A stretch of DNA of 64,000 nucleotides from Chlamydoabsidia padenii. Its lineage: Eukaryota; Mucoromycota; Mucoromycetes; Mucorales; Cunninghamellaceae. The stretch's first letter is position 1; each line of letters opens with the position of its first letter. Below are positions 11,806 through 24,046 of this stretch, one piece after another. The translations under genes and the position numbers were made by a program. The stretch spans positions 310,001-374,000 of the forward strand of contig JAIWND010000012.1 in NCBI GenBank assembly GCA_025330725.1. Direction: 5' to 3'. The notes below the pieces were generated by a model. The model worked only from the letters and a program-made list of their open reading frames with translations. It was not told the origin of the DNA and searched no databases.

Positions 11806-12914
11806 TTAATGGATAGGCTTGGTTTCCAACTTGTCCAGACCAGCACGAGTAGCCATAGCTTGAGTGTTCGCAAAAGGAGTCTTCAAGGAATCAGGTAAGG
11901 AAGCCTTGAAATCATCAGTGTTCATCCAATCAAGACCATGTTGGAAGACAGTCTTGGCACGATGATGGCCACCTTCGATAGTACCCATCGAAGCATGCAA
12001 AGTGGCGCGTTTCTTGGAAGAGAAGTAGGCAGCACGGTGAAGAATGTTATTATCGTAAAAGACGGTTTGACCAGGTTTCAGGGCCACACGCAATTGACCA
12101 GGCATGTTATGACTCTTGGGATCGTTGATGGTGATATCACGTTCTTCAGCAGTACGGACCCGGCGGTGAGAGTTAGGTACCACATAGAGACAATCATCTT
12201 CGTAAAGAGCACTTTTTTGCAAAGGGAAAAAAAAAAAAAGAAAGAGAGAGACAAAGGTTAGTTCCTCTTTTGTTTGCCTCCTCCCCATTTTCCTTTTTTA
12301 TTACTTACGTGTTCCATTGAGTTCCATAATGAGGAATGGCCAAAAGTTCTTCTTCCTTGTCTTGAGCAGTTTCTGCAGGCACAGCATCACGGTGCCAAGT
12401 CAAATCAAAGTCATGTTCTTGAGGATTGATCAAAAGATTGAATAGTTCTATAACAAAACAAAAAAATGAGCGATCCAATCCCCTGGGTCGACTTTTTCTG
12501 GAGGGGGGAGGACTTACCAAATTGAAGATCTTCGCGCTTGGTGTGAAGAAGTTGACTGACAGCAGCCAAAAGAGCTTCAGATCCATACCATTCCATAAAA
12601 GCAGTTTCCTTCAAGTCAGGGTGTAACAAGTGCTGAACACCCCAAACATCATCACCTTCAGTCCAAGGAGGGAATTGAGTACCAACCAAACGACTAATCA
12701 TTAAAAAGAGTTTGTTATTAGTTTCTGTATATGTATGTCTTGTTTTGTTCACTTACCGATGAGTCCATTCACCTTTGCGTGCCTTGTCGATGACTCTTTC
12801 ACATGCATCCTTGAGTTTGGGAAATTGTTCTTCGCTAATGAGGTTATCCACAATCACAAAGCCATTCTTCTTGAGAGCTTCGTCAATAGGTACATTGTTA
12901 ATGTCGGTCAACAT
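11806..12914 (-). CDS. Phytanoyl-CoA dioxygenase (PhyH)-family protein
   Basis: Predicted Fe(II)/2-oxoglutarate-dependent oxygenase of 292 residues, four exons (12757-12914, 12518-12693, 12309-12447, 11806-12211). The iron triad is visible: His130 and Asp132 in DLTWHRD and the distal His216 in NNILHRAAYF. Arg226, ten residues after the distal His, is placed to hold the 2-oxoglutarate carboxylate. The fold and motifs fit the PhyH family, which hydroxylates lipids or small metabolites; the substrate cannot be inferred from sequence. There is no organelle signal at the N-terminus (MLTDINNVPIDEALKKNGF), so it is probably cytosolic. The start was chosen because this N-terminal motif is typical of the family and the intron phases fit. 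Confidence 0.85.
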
Positions 12915-13692
12915 GATGCTAGTTTATGTAGTCAGTAAAATAAAAGTTGAAAAGAAGAAGAGGAAGAAAAAGAAAGAAGAAGAAAAAAAAAAGTTGGTCG
13001 GGTTTATATAAAACAGAAATAAAAAAAGGGTAGCCGATTCCCACGTTTGAACTTATGTCAGCGCGGTTTAAATTCAAGACCCGCCCCAACCCTGGAAAGA
13101 CCTTAATAGTTTAGTGTGTGTCATCCGAGGACTCATCTGACAGGTGCCATTTCCATAAGCAAAAGATGATTATGAATCATTCGATCGGCATTATTGAATC
13201 ACTTGAACTATTCTTTTTAAAGGTAACCCTTATAGAAATCAATTGTAGTGTCATACATCCCTGGGCAAACAAGAAACAGAAAAAAAAAAATCGAATGACA
13301 ATGATACCCGGGTAAACGTTACAATGTAGGGTGTTAAATAAGGTCAAGTCGATTGTTTATGTAAGATTGTTTTAAGGTTTCCCATCGAACGCGGGGCTCC
13401 GGTGGGGCGGGATGAGTGGGGTTCAGGTACCTTTTTTTCAAGTTCAGATAAAGCCCGAATAGTCTACCCGGGTTTCAAATGACAAGACATGATATGATGT
13501 AAGTCAAAAGAAAAAGATAATTACATTATGTTGTTTTATCTGAGGGGGGGTCGAAGAGAGTGAATGGACCCTGACTTTTATGTCGGGATTTAAAAATCAT
13601 GCAGACAATCAACCAAAGTGGGACACAATCATCATCATCAACATCATCATACTTTTATTTTACAACAAAAACAATAAAGACAAACAGAGAAG

Positions 13693-13748
<56 letters not shown>

Positions 13749-13837
13749 AAATATATATATATATTAAAAAAGGATCCAGGAAAAAAAAAGACCTACAACT
13801 ACATGTACATGTATAACTACAACTATCCACTAAACCA
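12915..13837. other. Intergenic region with microsatellite
   Basis: About 0.9 kb between the dioxygenase start and the end of the Pls-like gene. It contains a copy of the recurrent element at 13061-13085, another at 13582-13597, a G-rich patch near 13396, and an (AG)n microsatellite at about 13696-13744. The open frames across the microsatellite are repeat artefacts. Confidence 0.6.
13696..13744. repeat. (AG)n microsatellite
   Basis: Uninterrupted AG dinucleotide repeat of roughly 24 units, followed by a short AT-rich tract. It lies just beyond the 3' end of the Pls-like gene. Confidence 0.9.
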
Positions 13838-16800
13838 TCACAAAGATTTTTCATTAACTTCGGCTTGTTCTTCAGTGATGTTCACAGCAGGGTAACCTTG
13901 CCAGACAGACCCCCGATCGGCCACTTCACCAGATATAATTAGAGTATGTTCTAACATGGTGCAGTCTTCCATCATGGTAGCGCCAGCCGCCAATCGTGAA
14001 CCAGTTCGAAGGACCGATCCAGCACCAACACGTAGAGGATTGATACTGAATTGGCCCAATGTGTTTAAATGGCAAATCATAGAAGCATTATCTACCGCCA
14101 CATCATCTTCCAAGGTCACCAAGTCAGGTTCAGACATCATAGGATCACCGCCTTTAGGATACAGACAGACCCGTTTACCAATTCGGCAGCCCAGACCACG
14201 GAAGTACAGCACGATCCAGCCTGACCCACCGATCAGATTCAACGCTTGTTGTCGCAATGTTTGTTGAGCCGCAATGAGGAATTGCCATCGTTGACAGTAA
14301 GAAGATTCGTCCCAGTTGTATTGCCCTTGCTTGCGTCGGCCAAAGAGCATCCATTTGATAGCAATATCCAGAGAGAGACAAGTAAATGTCATCACCGACA
14401 TGATCGCCATCATTGTGCCGAGGATCACCAGGAGAGTCAAGCCTTCTTTGGAATCAAACACTGTGCGGACAATGTGCTGCTGTCCCGTGCTGGTATCGTG
14501 AATTTCAGACATTTTTGAGAACTGGTAGTAGGCAGCCACTTGGATGGCAGCTGTAACAGGACCAGCCCAGAGCATAGAAGCAAACATCTTGACCAAGATA
14601 TTAAAGGGTACCACCATGAAGAGCGGGATTACAAAATAGCTGGCTTTACGTTGATAGAATGCCCGGCCAAAAGGTCTGATGGTGGAGTATCTGTCGCTGT
14701 CGTCCATGTCAACAATAGTCGCATTGCCGGAATCGGTTCCGCTTTTTCCTTCCTTTTCGGTTGTTGTTGTGGTTTTTGTTTTTGTAGGGTCGTCACCATC
14801 GCGGAATTTGACCGCATTGCCGTTATAGCATCCAAACCAAGTCGATCGATCGGCAATACCAAAGTGTTTCTTGAGCAACCCTCCAGAACCAAGAACAGCA
14901 TGCCGACCAATTCGAGATCCAGGTAAAAGCACACAATTGTCGGCCATCATGGAACCATCACCAATAGAGATAGCAGCAAATTCATTTTTATCAGAGCATA
15001 GGATATGACACCGAGAGCCAAGCACCACATCGTTTCCAACAGTCAAGAGATCGTATTCCACCACACTGACACCACTACCTGGCCAGTACACGCGCTTGCC
15101 CACCTTGGCACCCAAAAGACGATAGATCATACTGATGGGTTCATAATGTGTTCCGAGAATGTTGGCCACACCTTGTAGATTATCGCCAGGAGGTAAGAGA
15201 TGTTCCATCAGCCAAAACCGTATCAGAGATATTTGATCATGGCGCCGAGGACCCGCCTTGAATGGACCTATTATGCACCGTTTGAAGAGAATGACCAAGA
15301 AAAGATAGAGGATCGGCACAATGGTTTTGCGGACAGCCACAGCAAGGAAATGGTAGCCCACACGTCGAGGTGATGCAAAGTAGATGATCAGTTCACTGAA
15401 CCGACTTGACGTTCCTGTTACACCTGCAAGGAAGAAGTTTTCGTTGGTCAGCAGGTACATCACAGCAAGCCAAGGAAAATTTGATAAGAGATTGATAATA
15501 AAAACCAGGGGCCAGCAAACCAAGCATAGGAGCACAAAGTGAGGTTTCGGGAAGGTTGTGTAACTCAGATCAGCTAAAGCCATGCCTTGTGGAGTATCAA
15601 TAGGAGCCGCTGCGCCATCGCCTGCATTCAATTGACGAGGGAAAGTTGAAGTCATAGGTGCTATTGCTGTGCCAGATGCCAATGTCGTCCCCGCCACCAC
15701 AAAAGATCGTAGGCCCACCACACAATTATCGCCAATTACCACAGGAGTTAGATTTATGCGGCCCGTTGATAATGTAAAGGGACGCACCGAGCACTTGTTT
15801 TCCAAAACGCAGCCATCGCCCATAGTGATCAAATCGTATTCTTGAATATCAGCCTTGGCATTGATCCGACAGTTCTTGCCCACCTTGGCGCCCATCAGCC
15901 AAAGATAAGTCGCATGGTAGCTTGGGTCCAGTTCAAAAATACCAAGCCCAACCAGAGTTATCACCTTGTTGACGATCCACCAACGGAGATAATATTGTCC
16001 CCACATCGGGTAGGACCCTGCACGGTATCGACCAATCACAATCCACTTGATCAGGATAGACAACAAAGGAAACACAATCGCCGAGACCGCCATACTGATA
16101 GAGAGCGATAACACCAGTTGAACCAATCGGATATAATGGTTCTTGGCACTATTGTCCCACGCTGAAGCCATCAAGGAGAGTACATAGGCAAAGAAAAACC
16201 ACCGCAATGTTGTTTGTAATGGATGAAGCACACATATCGGAAACATTTGCACGAGCATGACCAAAGGGCTGAATGGGTTGTGAGTTCCACGATTGGTGCG
16301 TTCCGCCATTCTTTGTTTGTAAGCGGCGCTGCCAAATGCATGTTGTCCTTGATTGCCTCCATTTCCCGAATCACTGCCATCACCATCGTAGGTTTTCTTG
16401 TAAGCATCATAGCCCATTTGCAGTAAAGGATGATCCATCGCCATTTTCTCGGAACAGGTAGCCGCCAATCCAATAGGGGTACGATTATTGCCTTCGTACA
16501 GAATTGTCACAGGTAAAGTAACGCCCAGACGTGCCCGGATTTGAGAGATCAAGAAGCCACTTTTGAGAGAATTGCCACCGTATTCGAAAAAGTCACCATC
16601 CACCGGGAAGATTGCTGAGGGTTGTCCTTGAGCTATGGTTTTTGCTGATGACCCTGATTTGGTGGATTTGCCGTCATTATCGTTATCTGGTGCAGTAGCC
16701 ATCCCGAGAACATAGGCAAAGACATCACGAAGGGTCAGGGCAACAGGATCATCTGATGTTTCTTGTTGTTGCAATGATAGGTTGTAAAGATAGTCTTCAT

Positions 16801-19321
16801 CGAGTGAGCCATCATGATGTCGTTCGAGATGATCGACAAGAACCAAATGTCGTGGTAACATATAGTCGTGCACTTGTGATTCGAGCCAGCCGCGAAGTGA
16901 TTTGATAAAGTCATGATTGTCAAGTTCGTCTTGATTAAGCTTATCGTGTGTCATGATAAACATATAGGTCTGAGCGTTGGACGGACTGGTGAAGGCTGCA
17001 CAATCGGAGACTTGAGGATGTTTCAAAAGTTGTAAGGTGACATCATTGATTGACCAAGTAACTGATTGCTTGTTAATGTGAGCAGTCAATGGAGTACCTT
17101 TTGGTGGACAGACTGCCTCGTAGAGTCGTTGTGATGCATTCATGTTGTTTTCAGAATCCATAAACGTAGGAATGTCGAGTCTGTCGCTGAATTGGATACG
17201 AAGGATTTTGTTGACATTGTTACGAGGTAGATCATTCATATAAACAAGCACCTGTGGTAATTTGGATGGATGTAGCTTTTGTTCCATAAATGTTCGAAGT
17301 GTTCGTAGATCAGGACGGGTGTGACCTTCTGTGGAATGGAAGAAGATAAAAGGGGGGGGTTAGTATCTAAAAATAGCTTTTTTTTTCCCTTTTTTCTTTT
17401 TTTGCTAAGCATACCCCGAGTAACAACAACAGCACCGATAGTTTCTTGTAATGTTTCATGAGGCACAGAGAAGACCATAGATTGAGCCACCTTTGGGTGA
17501 GACATGATGACTTCTTCGATTTCAAAAGGAGAGATGACTTCACCACCACGATTAATGATTTCTTTTGAGCGACCAGTGATATAGAGATAACCATCTTTTA
17601 AATAACCAGTATCACCAGTATCAAACCAACCATCAGCATCAAAAGTAGTCGAGTTATCCACCCCTTCGTAGCCACCAAAACAAGGGACACCACGCACCAT
17701 AATGTGACCAATCGCACCATCCTGCAGGGCACCACCAGATCCTTCTTGATGTGCAATCATCAGCTCAGGACCCACTAATAGACCAGAAGTACCAGGTCGA
17801 GAGAGATCATAATCACGTGGAGGAGCAGAAATAGGAAGACATTCCGTCATACCATAAGAAGGTAAAACCACAGCAGAAGGAAAGAGAGATCGAATCCGAT
17901 TGGCCAGAATAGGAACCAGATCGCCACCTGCGTTACACACCATTTTGACAGATTGGCATTGTTTGTCAGTTGGTTTTCGCATTGCCCCTTCTTGTAATAT
18001 AGCTTGGTGCATGGTGGGTACGGCAAAGTACCAAATTTGTCGGTCTTGGCGCTCTAGAATATCCCAAAACAGTCCAGCATCGAATCCCTAAAGATATGTA
18101 GCAAATAAAGAGGTAAAAATAAAGAAAGAGTGAATTAGTTATGTGATATTGATATTATTATTATTATTACAAAGGGGTTGGGGGGAAGGGGGAGGGGGAA
18201 GAAGTTGATGATTTACATACCTTGCATAATACAACAGCACCAGATGTAAAAATAGGGGTCAATAAGCTACGGACCACACCGCCGACATGATAAAGAGGCA
18301 TCATATTGATATTGACATCAGTCGATTTTACGCCATAAGAAGCAGATACACAAGTAGTAGCCACACATAAGGTTTGCAAGAGGTAAGGGACCACCTTCTT
18401 TTTTCCGCTTGTACCAGAAGTTTGAAGAATCATGACAATATCATTCACTTGATTGAGTGCAGGAGGAGAAGAGAGACCGATGATATTGCCGTCGTCCATA
18501 TTGAATAGAGGATCTTTGTGTAAAGTGAATAAAACGTCATTTTCGGTTTCAGTTTCCAAACCAATTAGTTGCAGACCACCTTGTCGAAGAGTTGTGACCA
18601 AGGGATCATGACCATCACCATTAGCCATATTTCGGAGTTTTGAATTCGGGATGATAACGGCTTCAATACGCATATTTTTAAAGTCCTGTAAGAGTTCTTC
18701 AGGAGTCAGACTGTCATTGGACGGAGCACAAGCACAATAAGCCATGACAGATATAATACAAAGACCAAGAGAAGGACCTTGAGGGAGACAGACAGCCACA
18801 CGGGAGCCACGAGTCAGGTTGAATTGAGTCAAATCGAATGAGTTGAGTATGAATGAATGCATTTGACTGTATGTAATGAATGAGAATGCAGATGATGTAG
18901 GTGGTGATGCAGCAGATAGAGGGGATAATGTGGTAGTCGATGTGGATGTGGATGGTAAATAAGTCGATGAGGATGAGGATGATGATAATGATGATGATGA
19001 TGTAGGCTGACAAACAATAGCAGGTTCATCTGATGTGTCGATAAAATCAAGTAAAGTATTGAATTGTAAAGTTCGATGTACCAAGCTGCCAAGTGATTCG
19101 TCTGGTCGATCGCGGCTATTGGAGACAAATCCTTTATAGGTCACTTCCAATAGATTCAATACGTAGTCAAAGTTGTTGTTTCCATTTCTACCACCAATAG
19201 TTGAAGTAGGTCTAGATACGCAAGTGGAATTTGTGCCGATAGAAGGTTGACTTGACAAGGAATGTCTAGATCTGTTGTGGTGCTCCATGGCGGATTGTTG
19301 TGTGGTTAATGAGGGTGCCAT
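13838..19321 (-). CDS. NRPS-like adenylation-carrier-triple beta-helix membrane megaenzyme (Pls-like)
   Basis: A 1754-residue enzyme in three exons (18221-19321, 17415-18087, 13838-17328). Order: Ser/Thr-rich N-terminus; adenylate-forming domain with TSGTSGKKK (P-loop), SYGMTE, and DGWFDTGDTG...GRSKEIINRGGE; carrier domain with YGGNSLKS (phosphopantetheine Ser about 845); then repeated membrane segments alternating with three hexapeptide left-handed beta-helix domains at about 1060-1140, 1320-1425 and 1625-1745. This A-T-(TM/LbH)x3 layout matches bacterial epsilon-poly-lysine synthetase (Pls/PosA) and similar fungal proteins. The adenylation core reads MPLYHVGG where amino-acid-activating NRPSs have a Phe-Asp motif, so an acyl or other carboxylic acid is as likely as lysine. 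It stands alone, without cluster partners. The layout is seen; the product is unknown. Confidence 0.85.
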
Positions 19322-20009
19322 TCCAAAACAAAATCAACTATTTTGCTTTTTATAGTGAAGAGTATAATAAAATAGTGTATAGGGTATAAAAGAAGAATGA
19401 CAATAATGCACAAAAAGAATAATGTAAAAAAAAGGAAAAAAAAAAAAAAAAAAGAAAAGGGAAGAAAAAGGTTGGAGGGACTTTTTTTTTTTTTTTTAAA
19501 CCAAACGGGACTTTATAAGATCAGCGTATCGGGATTTGAAATCCAAAAATTGATCGACCAAGTTTCTCTTTCAATGCGCGTTACCCCGCTTGGTAAAATG
19601 CAAAGCGCCCTGTTGCTTCTATTTAGGGCCATCGGTTATTTGGGAATGTTTGTCTTTCCTGAACAAAATTCACTAACTCCTTTCATCTCCTTCCTCCCCT
19701 CCTCCCTTCCTCCCCCTAAATCTTACTCTTTGTTTTTAATTTGATCTTAGTATCTTGTGGTGTGCGTGTGTGTCTGTTTATTGTTATGATGCACGAATAA
19801 ATGGAAAATATATAATTTACACCATCTTAAACAAAGTGATACATGTTTTTTACGAAGAAAGATAATGATGGATCATTTTATCAAACATGTATGTAAATGT
19901 ATTCCATTTATCCTTATTATATAATTTTTATTATACTTGTGTCTCTTTTAAGCTCATTCGAGTGACTCAATCAAAGGTAGATCTATTATTTACTTAAAAG
20001 ACAGTCTGC

Positions 20010-20046
<37 letters not shown>

Positions 20047-21000
20047 TATAAACATTACTATATTTAAAGCTGTTCCTCTTTTCTTAAAAGTCGTCCACAC
20101 GATTTGGTTTAATCTTCCACGTGCGGAGTTTTTGAGGGGGGGGGGAGATCAATTCATTATTTTTCCTTTTTTCCCGCTCAGTCCCAAATGAATTGATTAT
20201 CCGATATACCAACACAGGCTCGATCAGCTCAGCGGCTGCCAAGCTGTTAAATGTTTTTTATTTTGGTTAGGCTTGTATAACTATTTTCGTTATATCTAAT
20301 GATCTACTCGACTTGATTGATTATTGATAATCAACTTGAGGGTACACAGCAGAAACAAAACAAAAAAAACAAAAAAAAAAAAAAGTCGGTCTCACTTTAT
20401 ATCTATTGTACATACAGGCCTGCACAATCTACACCTTTACTGGGTTACAACTTGTAGATGGTGATGATAATGGTGATGATGACAAGTCAACTGTTTGTGA
20501 AACTTAAAAAACAGGATGGTGATGATCGTGTTGATAAATGTGGTACTGCTTAGCCATGCTCTTCCATTCTTTTGGTACTCCTTGTTTGTTTGATAGTGTT
20601 TCCATTCAAATAAGGGCTTTATATCATTACGGTCTTTTAAAGGACAATTTAATATTCTGTAATCATCCCATCAATTTCATTATCCTGCTAGAAATAATCT
20701 ATAAAAAGACATTTTATGTCGAATCGGGTTTTGAAATATGACAGCCCTAGCTGCATTATTTCCCAAGTCTGTTTCCTAAATATCCTTTTATAAGCAATTC
20801 CGCATGTTTATTTGTTGTTTGATAAAACCGTGATAGAGATAATGATGATCATGATGCGCTTGATGTATAGAACAATGCTGTATGCCCCTTTCTAACTTTC
20901 AAGTCATGAGCTCGGGTGGTGTATAATGCCACATGTCGGGATTTGAATGTTTTTTTTTTTTGAGAACCTGTAGGTGGGGAGTTTTTTTTTTTTTTTCTTC
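19322..21000. other. Gene-poor AT-rich intergenic region
   Basis: Upstream of the Pls-like gene. It has A/T homopolymers near 19435 and 19483, an (AT)n tract near 20016-20044, and copies of the recurrent element at 19528-19541, 20724-20736 and 20935-20948. Short hydrophobic open frames (for example 20538-20741) have no support. Confidence 0.5.
19528..19541 (+). promoter_or_regulatory. CGGGATTTGAAA element upstream of the Pls-like gene
   Basis: TCGGGATTTGAAAT, about 208 bp from the start codon of the minus-strand Pls-like gene. It therefore lies in the opposite orientation to transcription. Same element family as the others listed. Confidence 0.4.
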
Positions 21001-21023
21001 TTCTTCTCTCACTCTTTGAATGT

Positions 21024-22801
21024 GTCATTGTCTTAATACTAGCAAATACGATAATATTGGGATTGACGACTATCATTATGCTCCAAAATGGCAGCAACAA
21101 GAATACCTTCCATCTCCGCAACATTGATATGGTCAGTCTCCTTCCAACAGCACAGCTCCCTCCTATCAAGCTATCGCCCCAATTCCAATCTATCATGTTA
21201 TCTTTGGTCTTTTACAAATGTTAACGTAAGTCGGACTTGTTTGATATAGAATAAACGACTCCTCAGCTTTTTTTTTATACAACTAGGATACATAAAACTC
21301 ACTCGATCATTACGTAGGCTTTACTAACGATATGTACGCGTTTATTACATCAACGGGTTGTTTATCAGTATGCACCTACATCTCCACAAACTTGGTCACC
21401 TATTGACCGTGCCCCATCAATGGATAGAATAAACCTCCTATACGATATGGATATGTACAGTACAGGGACACGAATGTATTCTATTGACTAATTCAATCAA
21501 ACACTTGTATAGGTCCGAATTCAGCGCTTTGACCAACTCATCCACCACCAACTCAAGCTCATCAAACATAACTTGCTAATTTAACTCATCGGCCTAGTTA
21601 TCCTGGTAGTCATCTCGACCCCCTTCCTTACCAAAACATACTAACACTATTTCTCTCCTTTTTGGTTGGATAGTAACCCACACTCCGTCCCCTAACTAAG
21701 AAGGATCCCGCCAAGGTGTCATACATGTAAACCTGAAATATGTTGGTATTTCTCTTAATCTAACTTTGATTTATTAATCTGTAAGTGCAATGGTAAGGGT
21801 GGCGGGGGCAAAGCTAACCTTCTTTGTTTTTCTTTTCCCTCTTCTTTTTCATCTTATAGGACAAGGACAAAAACGGATGCTTTTGGTGGGTATCATCTAC
21901 TTTGGATCTAATGATAAATTACAAGGTAAGGAAGGATGTAATATCACTAGTATAAAACACATAAACAAAACTAAACTTTCATATCTTTTTGAATAGGTAT
22001 ATCATTGGTAGATGGATTGTCGAAATCACACTCTGCCCATTAAGTACAGTAAGAAACAAGAAGGTTGGGATCACTAATTACGCTTATTTGAATAGGAACA
22101 TGGAGTAATTCTTACAGACGACCAACAATGTCCCGCTATGAAAACAAATCATCCTCAATGTTGTTGGCTAATGCTCAATATATCAATCCGTAAGTTTAAC
22201 CATCAAACCTGATCATCAAAGTTATCGAACTAACTTTATTTTATTATTTCCATATAGTGCGATTAGATTCTTTTTAAATGTGGAGGAAGAGGGAGGACTG
22301 TCGATCATTTAGTTGATTCTCCATTGTATACTATTTGGTTCAAGGAAGATGATGAATGGGTTATGATGAAACAATTCATCATGCTGATCATGCCGGCTAT
22401 CCAGGACAAAGTAAGTAAACTATTGATGATGTAATCACCCATCATAACTGAATGACTATAGCAAACTAACTTTTATATTTGGAACTATAAGAACGAAATA
22501 CTATTCTGATACGACCCAGGGGGGGATGCAGATTCACGACGATCTTCGATAATAATTATGGTGGGACAGCATCGAATATGCCATATGTCTATCTACTCAA
22601 AAGCACACGGTGAAGGAACAAGGATGCTGGTACACCGGGCGGGAATATCCTACTGGTCTCTCATGTCGATCGGGAAAAAGGTGATGAACAATCTCATCTC
22701 CAGTTACTGTATTCCGGATCATTCTACATACAACAAGGGTCCAATAGGTAAATCAGATATAAAAGTCAGCGGTAGGTCAATTAAACTCTTTTTTTTTTTT
22801 C

Positions 22802-22845
<44 letters not shown>

Positions 22846-22915
22846 TCTGGGTCTAGATATAGAGCCTCTCTTTGGTATACGATCGATCATCAAGAACATC
22901 CCCTTTAGTTTAGAT
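21024..22915 (+). pseudogene. Decayed multi-exon gene, family not recognised
   Basis: A series of protein-like segments on the plus strand separated by good GTAAG/TAG introns but broken by in-frame stops. From 21024 a frame reads MCHCLNTSKYDNIGIDDYH and ends its exon near 21229, with one TGA inside (after PSPQH). A second part includes YAPTSPQTWSPIDRAPSMD near 21370. A third at about 21511-21640 is basic-amphipathic then hydrophobic (LIGLVILVVISTPFL), again with a TAA inside. Later exons include RRPTMSRYENKSSSMLLAN near 22120 and DIEPLFGIRSIIKNIPFSLD near 22853. Splice sites outlasting the reading frame suggest a fairly recent loss of a membrane-protein gene. A copy of the recurrent promoter element sits about 80 bp upstream of the first ATG. 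I cannot name the family. Confidence 0.42.
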
Positions 22916-23525
22916 TCCTTACGACTGTATTACATCCCCTCATCCCTTTTGTTATTGTTTACTGTAACATTCAAATGAATAAAAATAAATAAAATAAAAG
23001 CTCTCCTTTGTATTTATTTACATATATTTTTTGCAGAAATGATATTGGTACAGACGTATTTATTGTGGTGATTTCATCCTCTATTGAAAAAGAGCGTGAT
23101 CCTGCACTTATCATCTTGGAATGTAATCAATGTAAAACATCCAGGGGTTTTCATCGAAACGTTGTTATTTGCATATGTCTCCATTCTAAAAAAAGAAAAG
23201 AAAAAAAAATCATGGTCTAGTAGTCGGTTTGTGGAATCGATAGGACAAATCTTTACTTTCAATGCCTGTGTAGTGTAACTCAGGTACCACAAACCCTTTC
23301 TCATCATACACAAATTGAAAATAGGGGTCCATGCACAGCCATTTATCTATCTCCCTTTTAAAATGAAATAGAAGTATCCCGTTAAAAAATGTACTGCATT
23401 GTCCTTACATACGAGGGTGTATTATCCCTTTTCCATGGTATCAAAAAACGGGTCTATCCAAAAAGGAAAAAAATGAATTCGCATGAATCGGTGATTGAAT
23501 ATTTTAAAAGAGAGCAAAATGTAAA
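22916..23525. other. Intergenic region upstream of tRNA-Lys 3' end
   Basis: AT-rich sequence with only overlapping short frames on both strands. No supported gene. Confidence 0.5.
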
Positions 23526-23598
23526 CGCCTCACGGGGGGCTCGAACCCCCGACCTTAGGATTAAAAGTCCCACGCTCTACCGACTGAGCTAGCAAGGC
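23526..23598 (-). tRNA. tRNA-Lys (anticodon UUU)
   Basis: On the minus strand a full cloverleaf can be drawn. The acceptor stem is GCCTTGC with GTGAGGC, the D arm contains GCTCAGTCGGTAGAGC, the anticodon loop CTTTTAA gives UUU, and the T arm contains GGTTCGAGCCCC. The discriminator is G. No intron is present. The T loop and D loop carry the A and B boxes for RNA polymerase III. A TTTACA tract follows the 3' end on the minus strand. The 5' flank has a partial copy of the recurrent GCGGGATT element near 23644. Confidence 0.95.
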
Positions 23599-23681
23599 TT
23601 CAACTGACAAAAAAAATTGTATGTATTATATAAAGCACAACGTCGGGATTCCAAAAATCACGTGATATTCCTTTTAAGCAG

Positions 23682-23736
<55 letters not shown>

Positions 23737-24046
23737 GAAAGCATCCGTCTTCATTCCCATTTAACATACTAGTCCTCACCCCACATAAAATCATCTATAC
23801 ACAGACATTTTCAGATATATCAATATCATACAACCGACTCTTCTATACTATATGAGTATAAAAGAACCATACAAAAAACCAATAAGACATCATGGATGAT
23901 TTTATTCTCGACCACATCATAGCCCACCCCACCCCCAAGACAAAGATATAAAAAAAAATCATTTTTATTTAAGCAAAAAAAAAATATATATATGTATATA
24001 CATATAAAAGAAGAACAAAAAGCTGAGTAATATACAGTAAGAGACC
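23599..24046. other. Intergenic region with 44-base T run
   Basis: The 5' flank of the tRNA and 3' flank of the lipid phosphatase. The main feature is a poly(T) run at about 23690-23733. No gene is seen. Confidence 0.6.
23690..23733. repeat. Poly(T) run of about 44 bases
   Basis: Uninterrupted T homopolymer about 100 bp from the 5' end of tRNA-Lys. Confidence 0.9.

Noticed and set aside
13599..13895. Open frames across the AG microsatellite
   Set aside because: They consist of Arg-Glu or Leu-Ser repeats produced by the dinucleotide run and overlap the end of the Pls-like gene.
22255..22415. LINE reverse-transcriptase zinc-finger-like reading (CGGRGRTVDHLVDSPLYTIW)
   Set aside because: The expected Cys/His spacing is incomplete and no reverse transcriptase is found nearby; it fits better as part of the unassigned decayed gene.
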